Below are positions 1-5,184 of a DNA stretch of 6,515 nt, in pieces (positions within the stretch are counted from its first letter, which is position 1; every line of letters begins with the position of its first letter). Location: contig JAEXGR010000033.1 in the NCBI GenBank assembly GCA_023450745.1, positions 1-6,515 of the forward strand, written 5' to 3'. The position numbers and the translations under genes were made by a program. The DNA comes from Synergistota bacterium (lineage in GTDB: Bacteria > Synergistota > Synergistia > Synergistales > Synergistaceae). The notes below the pieces were generated by a model that was not told the origin of the DNA, did not search any database, and saw only the letters and a program-made list of their open reading frames with translations.

Positions 1-131
1 TGCCTGGAGACAACAGCACATTTGAAGTCAAACTCATCGCGCCGATCGCGATGCAGGAAGGACTTCGCTTCGCAGTGCGCGAAGGCGGCCGTACAGTCGG
101 CGCCGGCGTCGTCACTGAGATCATCGCGTAA
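1..131 (+). CDS. tuf: Elongation factor Tu (EF-Tu), C-terminal end only
   Basis: This is the 3' end of the gene for the GTPase that carries aminoacyl-tRNA to the ribosomal A site. Reading from base 3 gives 42 residues starting PGDNSTFEVKL and ending GAGVVTEIIA, followed by a TAA stop at 129-131; the leading 'tg' fits the end of an ATG codon, as in the family's MPGDN motif. The segment is the last part of beta-barrel domain 3. The LRFAVREGGRTVGAGVV block matches EF-Tu closely and keeps the Ala and Glu equivalent to E. coli Ala375 and Glu378, sites where kirromycin-resistance changes are known, so no such resistance change is visible here. The G domain lies outside the window. It is 17 nt from rpsJ, so the str genes probably run straight into the S10 genes. 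Identification is secure; whether a second tuf copy exists cannot be told. Confidence 0.97.
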   Translation, partial: PGDNSTFEVKLIAPIAMQEGLRFAVREGGRTVGAGVVTEIIA

Positions 132-135
132 CCCC

Positions 136-142
136 GGAGGGG
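136..142 (+). promoter_or_regulatory. Shine-Dalgarno site that fixes the TTG start of rpsJ
   Basis: GGAGGGG lies 6 nt before the TTG at 149. No in-frame ATG or GTG lies between the tuf stop and the conserved S10 sequence, and the in-frame ATT at 146 is too close to this site, so the TTG is the best-supported start. Confidence 0.8.
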
Positions 143-148
143 AATATT

Positions 149-454
149 TTGGCAAAGAAAATTCGTATAAAACTTAAGGCATTCGACCACCGCGTACTCG
201 ACGCCTCCGCGACGCAGATCGCCGATACGGCGCAGCGTACCGGCGCCAGAGTATCAGGTCCCGTGCCCCTGCCGACCGAGGTCAACCGCTACTGCGTGCT
301 CACCTCGCCGCACGTCGACAAGGATGCGCGCGACCAGTACGAGATCAGGACGCACAAGCGTCTGATCGATATAATAGACCCAACGCAGAAGACGATGGAG
401 GCTCTGATGGAGCTGAATCTGCCCTCTGGTGTGGATATACAGATTAAACTTTAG
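149..454 (+). CDS. rpsJ: 30S ribosomal protein S10 (uS10)
   Basis: S10 sits in the head of the 30S subunit; in E. coli it also acts with NusB in transcription antitermination. The 101-residue product is the usual length (E. coli 103). Recognisable blocks are IRIKLKAFDHRVLD near residues 5-18, RTGARVSGPVPLPT at 30-43, and SPHVDKDARDQYEIRTHKRL at 53-72. The 53-60 loop, where tigecycline-resistance changes are known in other bacteria, is intact, with Val56 matching E. coli Val57. The start is TTG, supported by a good Shine-Dalgarno sequence 6 nt upstream and by the absence of any alternative start before the conserved N-terminus. The stop is TAG and lies in the loop of an AT-rich inverted repeat. 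S10 opens the S10 block here, without the untranslated leader that mediates L4 autoregulation in E. coli. Confidence 0.98.
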   Translation: MAKKIRIKLKAFDHRVLDASATQIADTAQRTGARVSGPVPLPTEVNRYCVLTSPHVDKDARDQYEIRTHKRLIDIIDPTQKTMEALMELNLPSGVDIQIKL

Positions 455-466
455 CAGTTTTAATCT
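441..466 (+). promoter_or_regulatory. AT-rich hairpin across the rpsJ stop codon (function unknown)
   Basis: The left arm AGATTAAACT (441-450) pairs with the right arm AGTTTTAATCT (456-466), leaving one unpaired T (458) and a 5-nt loop, ttagc, that contains the rpsJ TAG. The stem has about ten pairs, nearly all A-T, in otherwise GC-richer sequence. No T-run follows, so it does not look like an intrinsic terminator. It ends 5 nt before the rplC Shine-Dalgarno core. A role in mRNA processing, stability or coupling is inference; it may also be a chance pairing. Confidence 0.4.
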
Positions 467-471
467 GAAAA

Positions 472-476
472 AGGAG
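472..476 (+). promoter_or_regulatory. Shine-Dalgarno site that decides the rplC start
   Basis: AGGAG ends 10 nt before the ATG at 487 and 16 nt before the in-frame ATG at 493. The spacing favours the upstream start, giving an L3 that begins MSMGILGRK rather than MGILGRK. Confidence 0.7.
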
Positions 477-486
477 TGAAACGTTA

Positions 487-1113
487 ATGAGTATGGGGAT
501 TCTGGGCCGCAAGGTAGGGATGACCCAGGTCTTCGACGAAAACGGCAAGGCGGTACCTGTAACAGTTATTGAAGCAGGCCCTTGCACGATCGTTGAAATC
601 CGGACACCTGAAAAGAACAGTTACAGCGCAGTGCAGCTCGGCCTCGGAGATGTGAAGCCCTCTAAGGTGACAAAGCCGATGAAGGGTTACTTCGAGAAGC
701 AGAGCGTAGCGCCCAGGCGCTGGCTGAGGGAGTTCCGCGTGGACGACACGACGGGCTACCAGGTGGGACAGGAGATCACCGTTTCTCTGTTCCAGAATGG
801 CGAAGTTGTTGACGTAATCGGAGTCAGCAAAGGTAAGGGAACCGCGGGCGTAATGAAGCGCCACGGCTTCGGCGGCACGCCGGCGAGCCATGGTCACTCG
901 GTAACACACCGTCACCCCGGTTCAATCGGATGCAGCAGCTTTCCCGGCCGTGTAATGAAGGGCCGGAGAATGGCGGGTCACATGGGCAGCGAGCGTGTCA
1001 CGACGAAAAACCTCAAGGTTTTCGGAATTGACGAAGAGAACAACCTCATCCTTATCGAGGGTCCTGTTCCCGGAGCGCGCGACGGTCTTGTAATGATCCG
1101 CAAAACAGCGTAG
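487..1113 (+). CDS. rplC: 50S ribosomal protein L3 (uL3)
   Basis: L3 is an early-assembling large-subunit protein; its long central extension reaches towards the peptidyl transferase centre. The product is 208 residues, a normal length. It opens with GILGRKVGMTQVF (residues 4-16) and carries the family signature in the extension: SKGKGTAG near 114-121, THRHPGSIG near 140-148, and KGRRMAGHMG near 158-167. The position matching E. coli Gln150, methylated there by PrmB, is Ser here (GCSSFPG, about 148-154). From general family knowledge a non-Gln residue is usual outside gammaproteobacteria, so that methylation is not expected. Two ATGs six bases apart could start the protein; Shine-Dalgarno spacing favours the first. 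The gene ends in tandem TAG TAG stops, and the second stop shares bases with the rplD Shine-Dalgarno sequence. Confidence 0.98.
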   Translation: MSMGILGRKVGMTQVFDENGKAVPVTVIEAGPCTIVEIRTPEKNSYSAVQLGLGDVKPSKVTKPMKGYFEKQSVAPRRWLREFRVDDTTGYQVGQEITVSLFQNGEVVDVIGVSKGKGTAGVMKRHGFGGTPASHGHSVTHRHPGSIGCSSFPGRVMKGRRMAGHMGSERVTTKNLKVFGIDEENNLILIEGPVPGARDGLVMIRKTA

Positions 1114-1130
1114 TAGGGAGGCAGAAGACG

Positions 1131-1754
1131 ATGCCTGTAGTAAAAGAAGTTAATTTCAAAGGCGAGGTTATCGGAGACGTAACGCTTTCCGATGCCGTCT
1201 TCGGAGCCCCGGTCCATGTGCCGGCCATGCATCAGGTTGTGGTCGCGCATCTGGCTAACTGCCGTGTTGGTACGCACAACACCAAAGACCGCGGAGATGT
1301 CCGCGGCGGCGGTAAGAAGCCCTGGAGACAGAAGCACACAGGCCGCGCGCGTGCCGGCAGCTCACGTTCACCGTTGTGGGTGGGCGGCGGAGTCGCTCAT
1401 GGCCCGCATCCGCGTGACTACCACCAGAAGGTGAATAAGAAGGTTCGCCGCATCGCCATTCGCAGCGCGCTCACATTGAAGGTCCAGGCGGACAACATGC
1501 TTGTGATCGACAACTTTGGGCTTGAAGCTCCGAAGACGAAGAGCATGATCGAGTTCCTCTCCGCGATACAGAGCGGCAAGAAGCCTCTCCTCGTACTCCA
1601 CGAGACGAACATGGCTGTCGTGAAGTCGGCGGCGAATATCCCCGGCGCTTACGTGCAGCACGTAGACAGCGTAAACGTCTACGACCTTCTGAACCATGAC
1701 CAGCTGATCGTAACTCCGGAAGCGGTTAAAAAGCTCGAGGAGGTATTCGGTTAA
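1131..1754 (+). CDS. rplD: 50S ribosomal protein L4 (uL4)
   Basis: L4 is an early assembly protein whose extended loop lines the nascent-peptide exit tunnel at its constriction. The 207-residue product is of usual length. The loop is clear: GGGKKPWRQKHTGRARAG at residues 59-76, then SPLWVGGG near 80-87 and the conserved QKVNKK at 99-104. The C-terminal globular part has the typical EAPKTK (132-137). In E. coli this loop contains a Lys (K63) whose change gives macrolide resistance; the equivalent KKPW lysines are present. The start ATG follows AGGGAGG (1115-1121) by 9 nt. The TAA stop shares its last A with the rplW ATG. In E. coli L4 represses the S10 operon by binding its leader and also inhibits RNase E; no leader is present here, so any L4 feedback would need a different target. 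Confidence 0.98.
   Translation: MPVVKEVNFKGEVIGDVTLSDAVFGAPVHVPAMHQVVVAHLANCRVGTHNTKDRGDVRGGGKKPWRQKHTGRARAGSSRSPLWVGGGVAHGPHPRDYHQKVNKKVRRIAIRSALTLKVQADNMLVIDNFGLEAPKTKSMIEFLSAIQSGKKPLLVLHETNMAVVKSAANIPGAYVQHVDSVNVYDLLNHDQLIVTPEAVKKLEEVFG
1737..1743 (+). promoter_or_regulatory. rplW Shine-Dalgarno site inside the rplD coding sequence
   Basis: GAGGAGG lies within the last codons of rplD (encoding Leu-Glu-Glu-Val) and 10 nt before the rplW ATG at 1754. With the one-base stop/start overlap, this arrangement suggests translational coupling and equal output of L4 and L23. Confidence 0.75.
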
Positions 1755-2050
1755 TGAACGCGATAGCATATGATATAATAGTTCGGCCCATCATAACGGA
1801 GAAGACAAGCCGTCAGATGGAACTGGGACAGTATACTTTTGAAGTGCTCCCAAAGGCGAATAAGGTAGAAATACGCAAAGCCGTCGAAGAGGTCTTCAAG
1901 GTCAAGGTTGTCAAGGTAAACACGATCCAGGTCCGTTCCAAGCCAAAGCGGATGGGTGCCTTTTTGGGTCGTTCACGTTCCTGGAAGAAGGCCGTCGTCA
2001 CTCTCGCAAAGGGTGAGAAGATCGCTTTCTTTGAGGGCGCAAGCGCCTAG
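1754..2050 (+). CDS. rplW: 50S ribosomal protein L23 (uL23)
   Basis: L23 sits at the mouth of the exit tunnel, where trigger factor and the signal recognition particle dock. The product is 98 residues, typical for bacteria. IVRPIITEKTS (residues 9-19) is the family's N-terminal signature; Glu16 aligns with E. coli Glu18, the main trigger-factor contact. The central segment KANKVEIRKAVEEVFKVKV (34-52) and the basic loop KPKRMGAFLGRSRSWKKA (63-80) are standard. The ATG overlaps the rplD stop by one base and has a strong Shine-Dalgarno sequence inside rplD. Codons 5-10 contain a run that reads as an extended -10 promoter element. The last codons form a short GC-rich self-complementary stretch (GGCGC aa GCGCC, 2036-2047) without a T-run, which I do not call a terminator. 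Confidence 0.98.
   Translation: MNAIAYDIIVRPIITEKTSRQMELGQYTFEVLPKANKVEIRKAVEEVFKVKVVKVNTIQVRSKPKRMGAFLGRSRSWKKAVVTLAKGEKIAFFEGASA
1771..1779 (+). promoter_or_regulatory. Possible internal promoter: extended -10 motif within rplW
   Basis: TGATATAAT is an exact match to the extended -10 form TGnTATAAT of housekeeping sigma-factor promoters. At a 17-nt spacer the -35 position reads TTAATG (1751-1756), only 3 of 6 matches to TTGACA, which is acceptable for an extended -10 promoter. Transcription would start near 1786, inside rplW, and could add message for rplB onward. It may equally be a by-product of Tyr-Asp-Ile-Ile codons. Confidence 0.3.
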
Positions 2051-2070
2051 GCAGAAAGGGGAAACATCTA

Positions 2071-2895
2071 ATGGGAATCAAGAAATATCGTCCCACTACG
2101 CCCAGCCGCCGTCACATGGCGACGCCCGATTTTTCTGAAATCACAAAGGCGAAGCCGGAACGCAGTCTGGTAGTATCACTCTCGCAGTCAGCGGGACGCA
2201 ACAGCAACGGCCGCGTAACAATGCGCCACCGCGGCGGGCGCGGCAGAATCAAGTACCGTATCGTGGATTTCAAGCGCGATAAGTTTGGCGTCCCCGGCAA
2301 GGTGACGGCGATCGAATACGATCCCAACCGTTCGGCGCGTATCGCGCTCATCTCCTACAAAGACGGCGAGAAGAGATATATCCTTGCTCCTATCGGCCTT
2401 AACGTGGGAGACACGGTCTTTGCCGGCGAAGGCTCGGACATTCGCCCCGGAAACGCCCTTAAGCTTAAGGACATCCCGGTCGGTACGGTCATCCACAATG
2501 TAGAGCTCGAGCCGGGACGCGGCGGCGTAATGGTACGCTCAGCGGGGACTTCGGCGCAGCTCATGGCCAAAGAGGGCAAATACGCCTTCGTGCGTATGCC
2601 GTCGGGCGAACTTCGCCTCGTACTCCTGGAGTGCATGGCGACCGTCGGCCAGGTGGGCAACGAAGATCACGAGAACGTAGTCTCAGGTAAAGCAGGAAGA
2701 ACACGCTGGCTTGGCATTCGTCCGCATATCCGCGGCATGATCCAGAACCCTGTCGACCATCCGATGGGCGGAGGCGAAGGCAAGAGCAAGTCGCATAAAC
2801 ATCCTGTCTCGCCGTGGGGCACTCCGGCAAAGGGTTACCGTACCCGCAAGCGTAAGCCGTCGGATAAGTTCATCGTCCGCCGCCGCAAGAAGTAA
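2071..2895 (+). CDS. rplB: 50S ribosomal protein L2 (uL2)
   Basis: L2 binds 23S rRNA near the peptidyl transferase centre and helps form intersubunit bridge B7b; it is needed for subunit joining. The product is 274 residues, the usual size. The N-terminal OB-like part has GRNSNGRVT (42-50) and YRIVDFKRDK (62-71). The SH3-like part has YDPNRSARIALI (83-94) and GEKRYILAP (99-107). The C-terminal part has NPVDHPMGGGEGK (226-238), HPVSPWG (244-250) and DKFIVRRRKK at the end. His230 matches the functionally important E. coli His229. Two departures stand out: the residue two after it is Met instead of the common His, and the usual RHxGGGHK stretch reads RHRGGRGRIK (52-61). The frame is unbroken through both. 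The ATG follows AAAGGGGA (2055-2062) with about 9 nt between. Confidence 0.98.
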   Translation: MGIKKYRPTTPSRRHMATPDFSEITKAKPERSLVVSLSQSAGRNSNGRVTMRHRGGRGRIKYRIVDFKRDKFGVPGKVTAIEYDPNRSARIALISYKDGEKRYILAPIGLNVGDTVFAGEGSDIRPGNALKLKDIPVGTVIHNVELEPGRGGVMVRSAGTSAQLMAKEGKYAFVRMPSGELRLVLLECMATVGQVGNEDHENVVSGKAGRTRWLGIRPHIRGMIQNPVDHPMGGGEGKSKSHKHPVSPWGTPAKGYRTRKRKPSDKFIVRRRKK

Positions 2896-2921
2896 CCCGA
2901 GTTTGTAGGAGGGAATTTAAG

Positions 2922-3206
2922 ATGGCTCGTTCACTAAAGAAAGGACCCTACGTAGACGTCAAACTTCTCCGCAGGGTAGAGGACATGAACGAATCGGGCA
3001 AGAAAGTGGTCATCAAGAGCTGGGCTCGCGCCTGCTCGATCACGCCTGAAATGGTCGGTCATACGATCGCCGTGCACAACGGCCGCATTCATGTACCTGT
3101 TTACATCAGCGACAATATGATAGGACATAAGCTCGGCGAGTTTGCTCCTACCCGTAAGTTCGGCGGACATGCCGGACAGGAACGTTCCACAAAGGTAAAG
3201 AAGTAG
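2922..3206 (+). CDS. rpsS: 30S ribosomal protein S19 (uS19)
   Basis: S19 lies in the head of the 30S subunit near the A-site tRNA and pairs with S13; it helps form bridges to the large subunit. The product is 94 residues, typical for bacteria (E. coli 92). It has MARSLKKGPYVD at the start, VGHTIAVHNGR at 45-55, HVPVYISDNMIGHKLGEFAPTR across 57-78, and a basic tail ending STKVKK. The usual (S/T)RRSTI stretch reads ARACSI at 35-40, a mild departure. The ATG is preceded by AGGAGGG (2907-2913) at 8 nt spacing. Its TAG stop (3204-3206) is part of the TAGGAGG that forms the rplV ribosome binding site. Confidence 0.98.
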   Translation: MARSLKKGPYVDVKLLRRVEDMNESGKKVVIKSWARACSITPEMVGHTIAVHNGRIHVPVYISDNMIGHKLGEFAPTRKFGGHAGQERSTKVKK

Positions 3207-3219
3207 GAGGACGCGAAGT

Positions 3220-3552
3220 ATGGAAGTAAAAGCATCGGCAAAACAGCTCCGTGTTTCCGCAAACAAAGTCCGCAGAGTCCTGGCGCTCGTCAGAGGAAAA
3301 AATGCCTCGGAGGCGCTTATGATTCTCAAATACACTCCCAATAAGCCGGCCAGGTATGCGGAGAAGGTGCTTAAGAGCGCCGTCGCGAATGCTGAGCACA
3401 ACCACGGCCTTGATATGGACAAACTCATCGTCAAGACCGCCACGGCAGATCAGGGAGCATACATGAAGCGCTTCCGCCCCGTATCGATGGGCCGCGCTCA
3501 TGCGTTCAGACATCACACGTGCCATATCACCATGGTCGTGTGTGAGAAATAA
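3220..3552 (+). CDS. rplV: 50S ribosomal protein L22 (uL22)
   Basis: L22 binds all domains of 23S rRNA during assembly; its long beta-hairpin lines the exit tunnel opposite L4. The product is 110 residues, exactly the E. coli length. The core shows SANKVRRVLALVRGK (13-27), EALMILKYTPNK (31-42) and KSAVANAEHNHG (52-63). The hairpin keeps Met82-Lys83-Arg84, the three residues whose deletion gives erythromycin resistance in E. coli, and GRA at 91-93. The tip is unusual, RFRPVSMGRAHAF at 84-96, where many bacteria have a more basic P-R-A-x-G-R-A and then KRTSHI; here that last part is RHHTCHI (97-103). The SD AGGAGG (3205-3210) overlaps the rpsS stop. The frame is intact, so these are substitutions rather than errors of frame. 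Confidence 0.98.
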   Translation: MEVKASAKQLRVSANKVRRVLALVRGKNASEALMILKYTPNKPARYAEKVLKSAVANAEHNHGLDMDKLIVKTATADQGAYMKRFRPVSMGRAHAFRHHTCHITMVVCEK

Positions 3553-3559
3553 GGAGGGG
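3551..3559 (+). promoter_or_regulatory. Shine-Dalgarno site that fixes the GTG start of rpsC
   Basis: AAGGAGGGG begins inside the rplV TAA stop (3550-3552); its GGAGG core lies 9 nt before GTG at 3567. The next residues, GQKVHPVGYRLG, are the conserved S3 N-terminus, so GTG is the start. Confidence 0.8.
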
Positions 3560-3566
3560 TCGAACG

Positions 3567-4241
3567 GTGGGTCAGAAAGTTCACCCGGTAGGTTATAGAC
3601 TTGGCGTTATCTACGATTGGGAATCCCGCTGGTACGCTGACGGAAAGAAATATGCGAAGTATCTTCATAAGGACCTCGAGCTCAGGAACTGGATCAAGAA
3701 GCGTTGGGCCCAGGCCGGCGTGAGCCGTGTGGAGATTGAGCGTATAGGCGATGTCATGCGTTTCACAGTTTGGACCGCCCGGCCTGGTGTCGTAATTGGC
3801 AAGCAGGGAGCAGAGATACAGGCGGTTCGTGAGGAACTACAGGCTATGACCGGCAACCGGGTCATGATAAACATCCAAGAGATGAAGAACCCTGACGTGG
3901 AGGCGCAAGTCGTCGCCGAAGGCGTCGCCTCATCCCTGGAGCGCAGAATCAGCTTCCGCCGCGCGATGAAGCAGTCGATCTTCCGCGCGATGAAATCGGG
4001 AGCCAAGGGAATCAAGATCCAGTGCGCGGGCCGTCTCGGCGGCGCCGAAATAGCGCGCACGGAGTGGTACCTTGAAGGCCAGCTTCCCCTTTCGACACTG
4101 AGGGCCGACATCGATTACGGCTTCGCCGAAGCGCGCACGATTTACGGCGTCATCGGCATCAAGGTGTGGATATACAAAGGCGAAGTTATGGAGCGCAAGC
4201 CCATTTTCGAGGCCGAGCCCGTATCAAAGGAGAGGGGGTAA
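3567..4241 (+). CDS. rpsC: 30S ribosomal protein S3 (uS3)
   Basis: S3 forms part of the mRNA entry channel on the 30S subunit and, with S4 and S5, contributes to the ribosome's helicase activity. The product is 224 residues, a usual length. The N-terminus GQKVHPVGYRLG is standard. The type II KH domain carries its GxxG loop as GKQG at 78-81 within PGVVIGKQGAEI. Arg131, Arg132 and Lys135 fall at the same numbers as the E. coli residues implicated in helicase activity. The C-terminal domain has CAGRLGGAEIARTEWYLEG across 153-171, then DIDYGFAEARTIYGVIGIKVW (181-201). The short acidic and basic tail ends in KERG. The start is GTG with a strong Shine-Dalgarno sequence. Its final codons carry the purine-rich rplP ribosome binding site (4227-4238). 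Confidence 0.98.
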   Translation: MGQKVHPVGYRLGVIYDWESRWYADGKKYAKYLHKDLELRNWIKKRWAQAGVSRVEIERIGDVMRFTVWTARPGVVIGKQGAEIQAVREELQAMTGNRVMINIQEMKNPDVEAQVVAEGVASSLERRISFRRAMKQSIFRAMKSGAKGIKIQCAGRLGGAEIARTEWYLEGQLPLSTLRADIDYGFAEARTIYGVIGIKVWIYKGEVMERKPIFEAEPVSKERG

Positions 4242-4247
4242 GATCCA

Positions 4248-4667
4248 ATGCTTTCTCCGAAAAGAGTAAAATACCGCAAGCCCCACCTGACGGCCCTTCG
4301 CGGCTACAGCAAAGGCGCGACGGAGGTAGACTTCGGCGAGTTTGGACTTCAGGCCTGTGAAAACGGCTGGATCACGGCACGCCAGATAGAGGCGGTTCGT
4401 GTAGCCATCAGCCGTAAGATGAAAAAGGGCGGAAAGATCTGGATCAGAATATTCCCGGACCGTCCCGTAACAGAGAAGCCTCTTGAAACTCGTATGGGTA
4501 AAGGTAAGGGAAACGTGGAATACTGGACCGCAGCCGTAAAGCGCGGACGCGTTATGTTTGAAATTGCAGGAGTGCCGCGTGAAGTCGCCGAACAGGCTTT
4601 CCGCACGGCATCGTTCAAACTGCCCATCAAGGTCAAAATGTTAACCCGAGAGGGAGCAGGTGAATAG
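4248..4667 (+). CDS. rplP: 50S ribosomal protein L16 (uL16)
   Basis: L16 is a late-assembling protein that contacts A-site tRNA and organises the region around helices 38 and 89. The product is 139 residues (E. coli 136). It has MLSPKRVKYRK at the start, TEVDFGEFGLQA (25-36), TARQIEA (43-49), KIWIRIFPDRPVTEKP (63-78) and TRMGKGKGNVEYW (81-93), then the C-terminal FKLPIKVK (123-130). Arg82 matches E. coli Arg81, hydroxylated there by RoxA (YcfD). The usual basic H/K-R/K-G-R stretch after the first ten residues is replaced by HLTALRG (13-19), which removes two or three positive charges; the surrounding frame is continuous. The ATG is 9 nt after AGAGGGGG. Two nucleotides separate it from rpmC. 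Confidence 0.98.
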   Translation: MLSPKRVKYRKPHLTALRGYSKGATEVDFGEFGLQACENGWITARQIEAVRVAISRKMKKGGKIWIRIFPDRPVTEKPLETRMGKGKGNVEYWTAAVKRGRVMFEIAGVPREVAEQAFRTASFKLPIKVKMLTREGAGE

Positions 4668-4669
4668 TT

Positions 4670-4885
4670 ATGGATCCCAAGGAACTTCGAGATCTCAGCG
4701 TATCTGAGCTTAAAGATAAGCACAAGCAGTATAAGGAAGAGCTGTTCAACCTCCGTTTTCAGAATGCGATCGGACAGTTGAGCAATTCGGGACGCATTAA
4801 GGATGTAAAGAAGACTATCGCCCGTATTCTTACCGTCATCACCGAAAAAGAGATGGGCATAGATCATTCAGGAGCAAGGAGGTAA
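4670..4885 (+). CDS. rpmC: 50S ribosomal protein L29 (uL29)
   Basis: L29 is a small helical protein next to L23 at the exit of the peptide tunnel, near the chaperone docking site. The product is 71 residues, within the usual 60-75. It begins MDPKELRDLSVSELKDK, continues with the diagnostic EELFNLRFQNAIGQLSNSGR across 23-42, and has the second helix DVKKTIARILTVITEKE (45-61). A short basic tail, HSGARR, follows; tails in this family vary. The start ATG is preceded by purine-rich sequence within the end of rplP (4648-4663), with no single dominant Shine-Dalgarno core. The gap from rplP is 2 nt, so reinitiation after the rplP stop is plausible. The stop overlaps the rpsQ Shine-Dalgarno sequence. 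Confidence 0.97.
   Translation: MDPKELRDLSVSELKDKHKQYKEELFNLRFQNAIGQLSNSGRIKDVKKTIARILTVITEKEMGIDHSGARR
4876..4883 (+). promoter_or_regulatory. Full-length Shine-Dalgarno site overlapping the rpmC stop
   Basis: AAGGAGGT is a near-complete match to the anti-Shine-Dalgarno complement. Its final T is the first base of the rpmC TAA, and the site ends about 9 nt before the rpsQ ATG at 4892. The overlap favours coupled translation of L29 and S17. Confidence 0.75.
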
Positions 4886-4891
4886 CCGACG

Positions 4892-5182
4892 ATGGAAGAG
4901 CGTACAGCACATCGTAAAGTCCGTACCGGAACAGTGGTTAGCGACAAGATGGAAAAGACCATCGTCGTGCGCGTAGACCGTATGGCGAAGCACTCTCTCT
5001 ACGGCAAGCCCGTTCTCCGTTCTAAGAAATTCATGGCTCATGACGAGACCAACGACTGCCGCATGGGCGACACCGTCAAGATAGGCGAGACCCGTCCCCT
5101 GAGCGCGAGAAAGCGCTGGGAAGTTCTTGAAATAGTTGAAAGAGCTCCTATCCTCGGCGTCGCTGAAGAGGAGGCCGAGTAG
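4892..5182 (+). CDS. rpsQ: 30S ribosomal protein S17 (uS17)
   Basis: S17 is a primary 16S rRNA-binding protein with an OB fold, acting early in assembly of the 30S body. The product is 96 residues, slightly longer than E. coli S17 (84) but normal for many bacteria. The signature run is RTGTVVSDKMEKTIVVRVDR (11-30), followed by HSLYGKPVLRSKKFMAHDE (34-52), GDTVKIGETRPLSARKRW (59-76) and the strand EVLEIVERA. The last residues are acidic (AEEEAE), a common type of variable tail. It is the last gene of the S10 block. Only 2 nt separate its TAG from the rplN ATG, and the rplN ribosome binding site AGGAGG (5169-5174) lies inside its final codons. Confidence 0.98.
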   Translation: MEERTAHRKVRTGTVVSDKMEKTIVVRVDRMAKHSLYGKPVLRSKKFMAHDETNDCRMGDTVKIGETRPLSARKRWEVLEIVERAPILGVAEEEAE

Positions 5183-5184
5183 TT

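Noticed and set aside
370..375. TATAAT in rpsJ as a possible -10 element
   Set aside because: No TGn extension, and the -35 position at 17-nt spacing reads AGGACG, a poor match; it arises from Asp-Ile-Ile codons.
484..915. A 143-codon minus-strand open frame opposite rplC
   Set aside because: It is antisense to a complete L3 gene, has no recognisable domain, and its composition fits a mirror of the biased sense codons.
2036..2047. GGCGC aa GCGCC palindrome at the end of rplW as a terminator
   Set aside because: The stem is short with a very tight loop and no T-run follows; rplB starts only 20 nt after the rplW stop.
2934..3525. Two overlapping minus-strand open frames opposite rpsS and rplV
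   Set aside because: They overlap each other in different frames and oppose confirmed genes; nothing supports translation.
4166..4360. Short + strand frame spanning the rpsC-rplP junction
   Set aside because: It is out of frame with both real genes, which are complete and have their own ribosome binding sites.
3813..4401. Near-identical 18-nt stretch in rpsC (about 3814-3831) and rplP (about 4384-4401)
   Set aside because: Both encode similar short peptides (IQAVR and IEAVR) with the same codons; a chance coding similarity, not a repeat element.
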